The notes below the pieces were generated by a model. The model did no database searches and was not told the DNA's origin. It saw only the letters and a list, made by a program, of their open reading frames with translations. From Clostridiales bacterium (GTDB lineage Bacteria; Bacillota; Clostridia; Lachnospirales; Lachnospiraceae), in assembly GCA_018376135.1 (NCBI GenBank), contig JAHABX010000017.1:10111-74110 (forward strand): 64,000 nucleotides of DNA, read 5' to 3'. Below, piece after piece: positions 8,160-14,823 of this stretch; within the stretch, counting starts at the first letter, position 1; every line of letters starts with the position of its first letter. Position numbers and translations under genes: made by a program.

Positions 8160-8327
8160 ATGGCAGATATTATCATTATTGCAATTCTGGTAAGTATTTT
8201 AAGCGGTGCTGTGTGGTATCTGCGTAATGCAAAAAAAAGCGGGGAAACCTGTATAGGCTGCCCGCATTCAAAACAGTGCGGCGGCTGTCATTGTGGGGAA
8301 ACGGATATCAGACAGAATCACAGGTAA
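8160..8327 (+). CDS. FeoB-associated Cys-rich membrane protein
   Basis: 55 residues: MADIIIIAILVSILSGAVWY forms one membrane helix, then a Cys-rich tail C-I-G-C (residues 31-34), Q-C-G-G-C-H-C (39-45). This is the layout of the FeoB-associated Cys-rich family (PF12669), which replaces FeoC in many Firmicutes. The Cys cluster could bind iron or an Fe-S cluster at the cytoplasmic exit of FeoB; its exact role is not settled. The start is 4 nt after the feoB stop, so it is co-translated, and a strong terminator follows. Confidence 0.85.
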   Translation: MADIIIIAILVSILSGAVWYLRNAKKSGETCIGCPHSKQCGGCHCGETDIRQNHR

Positions 8328-8335
8328 TGAAACAT

Positions 8336-8371
8336 GAGGGATGCGTATCTTACTGTTCGCATCCCTTTTTT
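8336..8371 (+). terminator. Terminator of the feo operon
   Basis: GGGATGCG (8338-8345), 12-nt loop, CGCATCCC (8358-8365) and TTTTTT. It ends the feoA-feoB unit and separates it from the AraC gene. Confidence 0.88.
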
Positions 8372-8380
8372 GGAATCAGG

Positions 8381-8398
8381 GGTTAGTGATGACTAACC
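8381..8398 (+). promoter_or_regulatory. Operator palindrome over the AraC gene start
   Basis: GGTTAGT-GATG-ACTAACC, a perfect 7-bp inverted repeat with the island's 4-nt spacing. It contains the likely ATG (8389) of the AraC gene and touches its ribosome binding site, so a bound protein here would block the start region. Confidence 0.7.
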
Positions 8399-9348
8399 AA
8401 AACCCGGAGACAGAACTTTCCAAAGAAAATCTGCGTATTCCGGGAGAGTGTGACAGGGAAGGCAGGAGAATGGGCAAGCGGTATGTTGCTGGGATAAATA
8501 TGGTGTTTCCGGGGATTTCTGTTATCTATCAGGAATCACATGTACAAAGAGGTAAATTAGAAGAAATAGAAATATCCTCTGACAAAGTGTTTGAGATCTT
8601 TCATTGCCGGGAAGGCAGGATGGAGTGTCGTATGGCAGATGATCTGTGCTATCTTTCGCCGGGAGACTTGTTGCTTGTAAAAAGCAGCTGTCGTTCTTCT
8701 TCCATATTTTTCCCGCTGAAGCATTATCATGGAATTGTGATCCGCATTGATACGGAGAAAGCTCCGGAATGTCTGTCCTGCTTTTTGAGCGATGTGGCAG
8801 TACAGCCCAAAAAGATAAAAGAGAAGTTTTGTGACGGGAAAAGATATTTTATTGCACGCTCCAATCCATCTGTGGAACATATTTTTTCTGAGCTGTATAA
8901 CGTGCCTGAAAAGATACGGCAGGGGTATTCTAAAATTAAAGTATTGGAGCTTATGCTGTTTTTAAGTGTTTTTGATATTGAGGACAGGAGATCCTGTGAT
9001 CGTTCCGTGTCGTCCAACCAGGCTGGTCTTGCAAAAAATATTGCAGATTACCTTACTGAAAATATGTATGAGAAAATCACACTCAAACAGGCTGCGGAAG
9101 AATTTCATGTTTCTGAAACTGCAGTTAAAAATGTGTTTAAAGCAGTCTATGGCGTTCCTTTTTATGCTTATATCAAAACACTGAAAATGGAATCGGCATC
9201 TTATATGCTGGAATATACAGACAAGACAGTTCTTGAGATCGCCGGTGAACATGGATATGACAATGCCAGCAAATTTGCGGTTGCTTTCCGGTCAGTAAAG
9301 GGTGTATCTCCGGGAGAATATCGATTGAAACATATGAAAAGAAGATGA
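8389..9348 (+). CDS. AraC family transcriptional regulator
   Basis: 319 residues from the ATG at 8389 (AGGGG 7 nt upstream). An earlier possible start at 8341 lies within the feo terminator and is rejected. The first 200 residues form a cupin-like sensor region with no strong motif; the C-terminal 100 residues carry two helix-turn-helix units: ITLKQAAEEFHVSETAVKNVFKA is split here into its key parts (LKQAAEEFHVSE, then TAVKNVFK), and the second VLEIAGEHGYDNASKFAVAF followed by GVSPGEYR. This resembles the AraC regulators found beside iron or siderophore transport genes. Location between feo and the Fur-like/ATPase genes suggests it activates the island; ligand unknown. Confidence 0.88.
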   Translation: MTNQNPETELSKENLRIPGECDREGRRMGKRYVAGINMVFPGISVIYQESHVQRGKLEEIEISSDKVFEIFHCREGRMECRMADDLCYLSPGDLLLVKSSCRSSSIFFPLKHYHGIVIRIDTEKAPECLSCFLSDVAVQPKKIKEKFCDGKRYFIARSNPSVEHIFSELYNVPEKIRQGYSKIKVLELMLFLSVFDIEDRRSCDRSVSSNQAGLAKNIADYLTENMYEKITLKQAAEEFHVSETAVKNVFKAVYGVPFYAYIKTLKMESASYMLEYTDKTVLEIAGEHGYDNASKFAVAFRSVKGVSPGEYRLKHMKRR

Positions 9349-9374
9349 GAGGATGACGGACAGAGAGGCGGAAA

Positions 9375-9839
9375 ATGGATAATGAAAATATTTCAATGCA
9401 AGATATGAGAAAGCAGGAAATATTGCAGTGTTTGAGGAAAATGAATTTCAGAATCACGAAGCAGAGAGCCCTGCTGCTGGATATTGTTTTGGCGGGAAAC
9501 TGCAGCTGCTGTAAGGAAATATATTATGAGGCTGTTAAAAAAGATGTTGAAATAGGAATCGCCACAGTATACAGAATGATAAACATATTGGAGGAAATAG
9601 GGGTAATCAGTCGAAACAGATTATCGCAGATAGAGTATAAGGACTGTGGTGCAGAAGGTGAAATGTACAGGATTGTTTTCGATGACAAGACGGAAATCAC
9701 GCTCTCAGAAAAGAAGTGGAGACAAGTAGTGGCAAGCGGGCTGAGAAGCTGTGGTTTTGCGGGGACTCAGGATCTGAAAAGTATTGAATATGGGAAACGT
9801 ATCGTTGATTGGGAAAAGAATAGTCAAGTGAAGGATTGA
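9375..9839 (+). CDS. Fur-like regulator lacking the usual metal site
   Basis: 154 residues. The winged helix of the Fur family is clear: MNFRITKQRALLLDIVL and VEIGIATVYRMINILEEIG, equal to the canonical Fur recognition region. The sensory half is unusual. The His-rich H-H-x-H-x-H motif and the CxxC zinc site of Fur are absent, and the usual His-Val-Ser-Ala-Glu stretch reads N-C-S-C-C-K-E (residues 36-42), offering Cys ligands. It may therefore sense something else or bind constitutively. It starts 26 nt after the AraC gene and precedes the tiny protein, DUF6110 protein and P1B ATPase, the position of the first gene in fez ferrosome operons. Confidence 0.8.
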   Translation: MDNENISMQDMRKQEILQCLRKMNFRITKQRALLLDIVLAGNCSCCKEIYYEAVKKDVEIGIATVYRMINILEEIGVISRNRLSQIEYKDCGAEGEMYRIVFDDKTEITLSEKKWRQVVASGLRSCGFAGTQDLKSIEYGKRIVDWEKNSQVKD

Positions 9840-9964
9840 TGTGTGTCCTGCAGAGAATCAGCTGCAGTTGTTGAGAAAAAATATCAACAGAGAAAAATGG
9901 CTTGAAACAACGATTATATGGCGTATATACTTAATATTATATAAAAGAAGAAGAGGGTGTGCAT

Positions 9965-10045
9965 ATGAAAAATCACAGGTTTTGGGCATGGGCGTTAGTT
10001 GTTTGTCTTTTTATGACTCTTTATACCGGATATAAGCACAAATAG
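9965..10045 (+). CDS. 26-residue membrane microprotein
   Basis: The sequence starts MKNHRFWAWALVVCLF and ends TLYTGYKHK. It is one hydrophobic helix with a basic N-terminus, a W-A-W motif and a basic aromatic C-terminus. AGAGGGTG lies just before the ATG at 9965, and it ends 12 nt before the DUF6110 gene, which has its own GGAGGT. The spacing and composition argue for a real translated small protein despite its size. I recognise this pattern as common next to DUF6110/ATPase genes in Lachnospiraceae but cannot name a function; it could help shape or anchor the ferrosome membrane. Confidence 0.65.
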   Translation: MKNHRFWAWALVVCLFMTLYTGYKHK

Positions 10046-10057
10046 GAGGTACATATT

Positions 10058-10372
10058 ATGTTGAAATGTTTTGAGTGTATTAATTGGAAGAAAACAGGTA
10101 TTTTTGCAGCAGGTGTGGCTTTTGGTACAGCGGGAATCAAAATTTTATCCAGCAAAGATGCGAAAAAAGTATATACAGATTGCACAGCGGCTGCATTAAG
10201 AGCGAAGGAATGTGTAATGAAGACGGTTTCGGTTGTCCAGGAAAATGCAGAAGATATTTACGCAGATGCAAAAGCAATCAATGAAGAACGGGAAGCACAG
10301 GAAGAAGCGGCAAAGTTCGACAATGCAGATGAAAATGTAGAATCAGAGGACATTAAAGAAGCGGCGGAATAA
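10058..10372 (+). CDS. DUF6110-type small membrane protein, FezA-like candidate
   Basis: 104 residues. After a short N-terminus (MLKCFECINWKK) there is one glycine-rich membrane helix, GIFAAGVAFGTAGIKIL, then a long amphipathic helix (residues about 35-85) with regularly spaced Ala, Lys and Asp, and an acidic tail. This YtxH-like plan matches the small membrane protein that accompanies the P1B ATPase in ferrosome gene clusters, where FezA is needed for organelle formation. GGAGGT precedes the ATG. A 9-bp hairpin separates it from the ATPase gene. Homology to FezA is inferred from order and architecture. Confidence 0.72.
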   Translation: MLKCFECINWKKTGIFAAGVAFGTAGIKILSSKDAKKVYTDCTAAALRAKECVMKTVSVVQENAEDIYADAKAINEEREAQEEAAKFDNADENVESEDIKEAAE

Positions 10373-10391
10373 TAAAAGAATACATAAAAGG

Positions 10392-10424
10392 AAACACCTG
10401 TACTGATAGCAGGTGTTTTCTTTT
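10392..10424 (+). terminator. Intra-operon hairpin (attenuator) before the ATPase gene
   Basis: AAACACCTG (10392-10400), 9-nt loop, CAGGTGTTT (10410-10418), then TCTTTT. A perfect 9-bp intrinsic terminator between two genes that should be co-transcribed. Partial read-through would make more of the small membrane protein than of the ATPase. Confidence 0.75.
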
Positions 10425-10443
10425 AAGGAAAAGGTGATTTTTT

Positions 10444-12531
10444 ATGAAGTTTCAAATTGCACATGAAGCCAAAGGAAGAATGCGCATTCATGTAATACAG
10501 GGAAAAATGAGCTGCGAACAGGCAGATACACTTTTTTATTATTTGAATAATCAGGAGAAAATACAGTCGATAAAAGTTTACGAGCGAACTGCAGATGTAA
10601 CCATTTGTTATAAAGGAGAGCGGGCGCAGCTTATCTGTATGCTGAGACAGTTTCGATATGAAAACGTCAGCGTGCCAACGGGATTGATCGAAAATTCCGG
10701 AAGGAAGCTAAATAATATCTATCAGGAAAAATTGATTGGAAAAGTCATTTTTTATTATGCAAGAAAACTGGTGCTTCCTTATCCGGTCCGGTTATGTTAT
10801 ACGGCAGTGTGTGCAGTAAAATATGTCTGGAAAGGAATACATAGCCTTGTAAAAGGGAAAATAGAGGTTCCTGTGCTGGATGCGATGGCGATTGGGATAT
10901 CAATTTTAAGGAACGAAGTAAATACGGCGGCTTCCATTATGTTCCTGCTTGGGGTTGGAGAGATTTTGGAAGAGTGGACTCATAAGAAGTCAGTTGGTGA
11001 TCTTGCAAGAACGATGCTGTTAAATGTCAACAAGGTATGGCTTATACAGGAGGGGCAGCAGGTGCTTGTTTCAGCGGCGGAGGTTGAGGCGGGAGACAGA
11101 GTGGTTGTTCACATGGGGAATGTCATTCCTTTTGACGGAATTGTGACAGACGGTGAGGCAATGATTAATCAGGCGGCGCTGACGGGAGAGTCTGTTCCGG
11201 TACACAAAACAAAAGACAGCTATGTGTATGCCGGAACAGTTGTAGAAGAGGGAGAAATTACGGTTTTAGTGAAGCAGGCAGGCGGTACTGGTCGATTTGA
11301 CAAAATAGTGACATTGATTGAAAAATCTGAGAAATTAAAGTCAGGTCTGGAAAGCAAGGCAGAGCATCTCGCAGACCGTCTCGTACCGTATAGTTTGGGA
11401 GGAACCGTATTGACCTGTTTCCTCACAAAAAATTCTACAAAAGCATTATCAGTCTTAATGGTTGATTTTAGCTGTGCGTTAAAACTGGCAATGCCTCTTT
11501 CTGTATTATCAGCCATTCGTGAGGCGCGGTTATATGATCTTACAGTAAAAGGGGGAAAATATTTAGAGGCAGTCTCAGAGGCAGATACTATCGTTTTTGA
11601 TAAGACGGGCACTCTTACAAAAGCAAAACCAACCGTTGTCAGAACAATATCTTTTAATGAAAATTCTTCAAGTGATATATTAAGGCTGGCAGCATGTATG
11701 GAAGAACATTTTCCGCATTCCATGGCAAAGGCAGTAGTGGAGGCAGCGGCAAATCAACATTTGGAGCATAAGGAAATGCATTCAAAGGTAGAGTATATTG
11801 TTGCACATGGAATTGCTACAACCATTGACGGAAAACGGGCAATTATAGGAAGCGGGCACTTTGTGTTTGAAGATGAAAAATGTAAAATACCGGATGGGAA
11901 AGAAAAGATTTTCGAACAGATTCCGAAGGAATATTCCCAGCTTTATCTGGCGGTTGAAAATGAATTGGCAGGTGTTATACTGATCGAAGATCCGCTGAGA
12001 GAAGAAGCGGTCACAGTTGTGGATTCTTTAAGAAAAGCAGGATTCTCCAAAATTGTCATGATGACTGGAGATAGTGAAAGAGCAGCAGCGGCGATTGCAA
12101 AAAAAGCAGGTATTGATGAATATTATTCCGAAGTTCTGCCGGAGGACAAGGCAGACTTTATTGAAAAGACGAAAGCAAAAGGGCATAAAGTGATTATGAT
12201 TGGAGATGGAATCAATGATTCACCGGCGCTGTCTGTGGCTGATGTTGGTATTGCAATCAGTGACGGTGCAGAGATTGCGAGAGAAATTGCTGATATAACA
12301 GTTGGTTCCGATAATCTGTCACAAATTGTAACCCTGAAATTGCTCAGTGATCACTTGATGAAACGTATCCACAAAAATTATCATTTTATTGTAGGATTTA
12401 ATACATTACTGATTATTTTGGGAATTGGAGGTGTTATACAGCCAACAACTTCTGCCCTGCTGCATAATGGGTCGACTTTGGCAATCAGTTTGAAAAACAT
12501 GCAGAATCTCTTAGTGGAGAAAGAAGCGTAA
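10444..12531 (+). CDS. fezB: P1B-type metal-transporting ATPase, FezB-like (ferrosome) candidate
   Basis: 695 residues. Residues 1-75 form an HMA-like/GRMRIH domain without a CxxC motif. P-type ATPase motifs: TGES at 247-250, phosphorylation motif DKTGTLT from D386, MMTGDSE, and hinge GDGINDSPAL. The transport motif in the membrane helix before the P-domain is S343-C344-A345 followed by L-K-L, in place of the CPC of copper or zinc pumps. The nucleotide-domain HP motif is altered (FPHSMAKAV). These traits fit the P1B-6 group that includes FezB, which loads iron into ferrosome granules. Upstream Fur-like, 26-residue and DUF6110 genes complete the fez-like order. Substrate Fe(II) is inferred. 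Confidence 0.82.
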   Translation: MKFQIAHEAKGRMRIHVIQGKMSCEQADTLFYYLNNQEKIQSIKVYERTADVTICYKGERAQLICMLRQFRYENVSVPTGLIENSGRKLNNIYQEKLIGKVIFYYARKLVLPYPVRLCYTAVCAVKYVWKGIHSLVKGKIEVPVLDAMAIGISILRNEVNTAASIMFLLGVGEILEEWTHKKSVGDLARTMLLNVNKVWLIQEGQQVLVSAAEVEAGDRVVVHMGNVIPFDGIVTDGEAMINQAALTGESVPVHKTKDSYVYAGTVVEEGEITVLVKQAGGTGRFDKIVTLIEKSEKLKSGLESKAEHLADRLVPYSLGGTVLTCFLTKNSTKALSVLMVDFSCALKLAMPLSVLSAIREARLYDLTVKGGKYLEAVSEADTIVFDKTGTLTKAKPTVVRTISFNENSSSDILRLAACMEEHFPHSMAKAVVEAAANQHLEHKEMHSKVEYIVAHGIATTIDGKRAIIGSGHFVFEDEKCKIPDGKEKIFEQIPKEYSQLYLAVENELAGVILIEDPLREEAVTVVDSLRKAGFSKIVMMTGDSERAAAAIAKKAGIDEYYSEVLPEDKADFIEKTKAKGHKVIMIGDGINDSPALSVADVGIAISDGAEIAREIADITVGSDNLSQIVTLKLLSDHLMKRIHKNYHFIVGFNTLLIILGIGGVIQPTTSALLHNGSTLAISLKNMQNLLVEKEA

Positions 12532-12595
12532 GGGTACTATAATAGGAAATTATAAAACATGGCGGGTAGAAAACTCGCCAATTGTTTGATCTTCG

Positions 12596-12611
12596 GTTAG
12601 CGACTGCTAAT
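12596..12611 (+). promoter_or_regulatory. Operator palindrome after the ATPase gene
   Basis: GTTAGC-GACT-GCTAAT. Its left flank, CGGTTAGCGAC, is identical to that of the feoA site at 5690-5700. It lies 65 bp after the ATPase stop, just past a small GC hairpin (12561-12579), at the beginning of the region leading to the DUF2325 gene. Confidence 0.65.
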
Positions 12612-12637
12612 TACAAAGGCGTATACAAACCCAAAAT

Positions 12638-12680
12638 GCAGATAATACACAGTCTTTTCGGAGTGTGATTCTGCCTTTTT
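12638..12680 (+). terminator. Probable terminator in the DUF2325 leader
   Basis: GCAGA-T-AAT-A-CACA (12638-12651) pairs with TGTGATTCTGC (12664-12674) with two bulges, followed by CTTTTT. It may end read-through from the ATPase gene or attenuate the DUF2325-DUF3793 transcript. Confidence 0.5.
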
Positions 12681-12757
12681 GGAGCAGACGGCAGGTGTCG
12701 GTTCTGTTATAGTTATTACGAACAGAAGGCCTGGAGGCCTATATTCTTTATCATTGA

Positions 12758-12775
12758 GTTAGCAAAAACTAACTG
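12758..12775 (+). promoter_or_regulatory. Operator palindrome before DUF2325-DUF3793
   Basis: AGTTAG-N6-CTAACT, equal to AGTTAGC-AAAA-ACTAACT, the sixth island site. It ends 22 bp before the ATG at 12798 and next to the GGAGGAAG ribosome binding site. Confidence 0.68.
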
Positions 12776-12797
12776 AATTGCAGGAGGAAGTGAATAT

Positions 12798-13073
12798 ATG
12801 AGTGTAGCGATCGTAGGTGGAAATGAATGTATGATGAGACGGTATAAAGAGCTTTGTGAACAATACGCCTGTAAGGCGAAAGTATATTTGAAGCCGTCAG
12901 CCTGTTTAAAGAATATCGGCTCTCCGGATCTGCTGATTCTCTTTACTGGGACGATGTCCCATAAAATGCTGCACAGAGTTCTCGAGGCGGCAAAAGGACA
13001 GGATATTCGGATCGCAAGAAGCCACACGGGTTCTCTGACAGCGCTCAGAAAGATTCTGGAAGATCACAGGTAG
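12798..13073 (+). CDS. DUF2325 family protein
   Basis: 91 residues. The fold pattern starts MSVAIVGGNECMMRRYKEL, continues with KAKVYLKPSACL, a central LLILFTGTMSHKML, and ends in ARSHTGSLTALRKIL, which is typical of the DUF2325 Rossmann-like domain (PF10087). Conserved features are the V-G-G-x-E/N start and the T-x-x-x-S-H/HK motif. Function is unknown; family members are often found beside ferrous iron transport and flavodoxin genes. GGAGGAAG lies before the ATG, one island palindrome sits directly upstream, and DUF3793 follows after 13 nt. Confidence 0.83.
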   Translation: MSVAIVGGNECMMRRYKELCEQYACKAKVYLKPSACLKNIGSPDLLILFTGTMSHKMLHRVLEAAKGQDIRIARSHTGSLTALRKILEDHR

Positions 13074-13086
13074 GAGGGAGGTTTTT

Positions 13087-13641
13087 ATGTCCGAAGAGCA
13101 TGTGGTTATGCAGTCTTCTCCGACTTTGGCAGGAATTAAAACGGGCAGTCTGTTTCCTGTGCAGGTGGAGGAAAGGGATGAATTTATGACGCAGATACGC
13201 ATGATAAATGCTTGTCTGGTCCCTAAAGGAGCATGTCTTCTGCCGCTTCGTTTCAGTGAAAACCGGGCGCTTTTATACCTTTATCGGCCGGTACTGCTTG
13301 ACCGGGATCTGAAAGATACATTGGCAAGAAGAATCCTGTCCGAGAAAAATTACCCGGTAGAAAGCACCTGCGGATGTATCCGGGAACTGGCACGCCGATT
13401 GAAGGAGGACGGGGATTTTCCTCATGAAGTGGGATTGTTTCTTGGATATCCTTCGGAGGATGTAGACGGGTTTATCAGAAATTGTGCGCGATGCGCAAAA
13501 TATGTTGGCACATGGAAGGTGTACGGAGATATGGAAAAAGCAAAGAAAAAATTCAGACAGTACAAAAAGTGCACCAGATTATATTATGAAAGATTTCAGC
13601 AGCACAATTCGCTGGAAAAGCTGGTTGTAGCACTTATCTAA
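13087..13641 (+). CDS. DUF3793 family protein
   Basis: 184 residues with the DUF3793 pattern: ACLLPLRFSENRALLYLYRP, a Cys-containing segment VESTCGCIRELARRL, then F-P-H-E-V-G-L-F-L-G-Y-P and DVDGFIRNCARCAKYVGTWKVY with a Cys pair, and a C-terminal basic helix. The family occurs in anaerobic Firmicutes next to feo, flavodoxin and DUF2325 genes and is thought of as iron-linked only by context. Conserved Cys and His residues could bind metal. It is co-transcribed with DUF2325 (13-nt gap, good GGAGG) and followed by a terminator. Confidence 0.83.
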   Translation: MSEEHVVMQSSPTLAGIKTGSLFPVQVEERDEFMTQIRMINACLVPKGACLLPLRFSENRALLYLYRPVLLDRDLKDTLARRILSEKNYPVESTCGCIRELARRLKEDGDFPHEVGLFLGYPSEDVDGFIRNCARCAKYVGTWKVYGDMEKAKKKFRQYKKCTRLYYERFQQHNSLEKLVVALI

Positions 13642-13710
13642 CAGATCTGACCCGGTACATTTGAATAACGGATCCGCTGGAATATTTTCCACATGGATGT
13701 CCGGTAAATA

Positions 13711-13756
13711 AAGTCTGCAGAAATTCTGAAACATGGATTTAAGCAGACTTTTTTGT
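13711..13756 (+). terminator. Terminator after DUF3793
   Basis: AAGTCTGC (13711-13718) pairs with GCAGACTT (13743-13750) around a 24-nt loop, followed by TTTTGTTT. It closes the iron island on the right. Confidence 0.7.
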
Positions 13757-13823
13757 TTATGCAATTTCCGTTCGCAAAGCGAATTTTAAAAGGATTCAGG
13801 AATGAATTTTGGAGTCAGGCGGA

Positions 13824-13852
13824 TTGAACATTTTTTAATTTTATGGTAAAAT
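13824..13852 (+). promoter_or_regulatory. pyrE promoter
   Basis: TTGAAC (13824-13829), 17-nt spacer, TAAAAT (13847-13852). It shows that pyrE is transcribed separately from pyrFKD here. Confidence 0.7.
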
Positions 13853-13915
13853 AAAAAAAATTTGGAAAAAGCAAAAGGCTTATAAAGCCTGTAGATACAG
13901 GAGGTTTCAGAGAAG

Positions 13916-14596
13916 ATGGAAGCATACAAGCAGGAATTTATCGAATTTATGGTAGACAGCAATGTACTGAAGTTTGGAGAATTTACATTGAAGAGCGGAA
14001 GAAAGTCTCCGTTTTTCATGAATGCAGGTGCATATGTGACCGGAACACAGCTTCGGAAGCTGGGTGAATATTATGCGAAGGCGATCCATGATACATACGG
14101 GGATGATTTTGACGTGCTGTTCGGACCGGCCTATAAGGGAATCCCGCTGGGGGTAGTGACAACGATCGCATACAGCGCTTTATATGGAAAGGAAGTACGC
14201 TACTGCTCTGACCGTAAGGAAGAGAAGGATCACGGTGCGGACAAGGGAAGCTTTCTTGGAAGCCCGTTAAAGGATGGAGACCGGGTCATCATGATCGAGG
14301 ATGTTACCACCTCCGGAAAGTCCATGGAGGAGACGGTACCGAAGGTAAAGGGTGCTGCCGATGTGGAGATCGTGGGGCTGATGGTGTCTTTGAACCGTAT
14401 GGAAGTGGGCAAAGGCGGACAGAAATGCGCCCTGGATGAGGTGAAAGATCTATACGGATTCGATACCGCAGCCATCGTAACCATGGAGGAAGTGGTAGAA
14501 TGCCTGTACAACAGGGAGATCAACGGTAAAGTGGTAATCGACGATGCATTAAAAGCAGCGATTGATGCATACTATGAACAGTATGGTGCAAGATAG
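13916..14596 (+). CDS. pyrE: Orotate phosphoribosyltransferase
   Basis: 226 residues; it forms OMP from orotate and PRPP. Motifs: LKSGRKSPFFMNAGAY at the N-terminus (orotate and PRPP contacts), a catalytic-loop RKEEKDHGADKG, and the PRPP-binding VIMIEDVTTSGKSMEETV. GGAGG lies about 13 nt before the ATG. The next step enzyme PyrF and the preceding PyrD are encoded 8-11 kb away on the other side of the iron island, so the gene seems to have been split off from an ancestral pyrFKDE operon. Confidence 0.95.
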   Translation: MEAYKQEFIEFMVDSNVLKFGEFTLKSGRKSPFFMNAGAYVTGTQLRKLGEYYAKAIHDTYGDDFDVLFGPAYKGIPLGVVTTIAYSALYGKEVRYCSDRKEEKDHGADKGSFLGSPLKDGDRVIMIEDVTTSGKSMEETVPKVKGAADVEIVGLMVSLNRMEVGKGGQKCALDEVKDLYGFDTAAIVTMEEVVECLYNREINGKVVIDDALKAAIDAYYEQYGAR

Positions 14597-14607
14597 GAGG
14601 AGCTCTT

Positions 14608-14763
14608 ATGAACAATGAAAAGACCTACAAGACGATGGCAAATGTGGGAGCGGGGGATCTGGCGCTGGGAATCGTTGTTCTGGTAACCGGTATTGTAGCC
14701 GGGATTCTGATGATCATCAACGGCGCCCGACTGTTAAAAGGAAAATCAGATTTGATGTTCTAG
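14608..14763 (+). CDS. Small single-helix membrane protein
   Basis: 51 residues: MNNEKTYKTMANVGAGDLA followed by a hydrophobic helix (GIVVLVTGIVAGILMII) and a basic end NGARLLKGKSDLMF. AGGAGGAGC lies before the ATG and the gene starts 11 nt after pyrE, with a strong terminator immediately after it, which makes translation likely. I do not recognise a family with a known role; its pattern is that of small conserved Lachnospiraceae membrane proteins. Confidence 0.65.
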   Translation: MNNEKTYKTMANVGAGDLALGIVVLVTGIVAGILMIINGARLLKGKSDLMF

Positions 14764-14767
14764 GCGG

Positions 14768-14793
14768 GAGGGGCATGGTATGCCCCTCTTTTT
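14768..14793 (+). terminator. Terminator after pyrE and the small membrane protein gene
   Basis: GAGGGGCAT (14768-14776), loop GGT, ATGCCCCTC (14780-14788), TTTTT. A perfect 9-bp stem. Confidence 0.92.
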
Positions 14794-14823
14794 GACTTTT
14801 TTGGCGAATAAAGGAGTATATTT

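Noticed and set aside
9841..10035. 64-codon + strand ORF beginning with MCPAENQ
   Set aside because: No ribosome binding site and no family pattern; it overlaps the better supported 26-residue gene in another frame.
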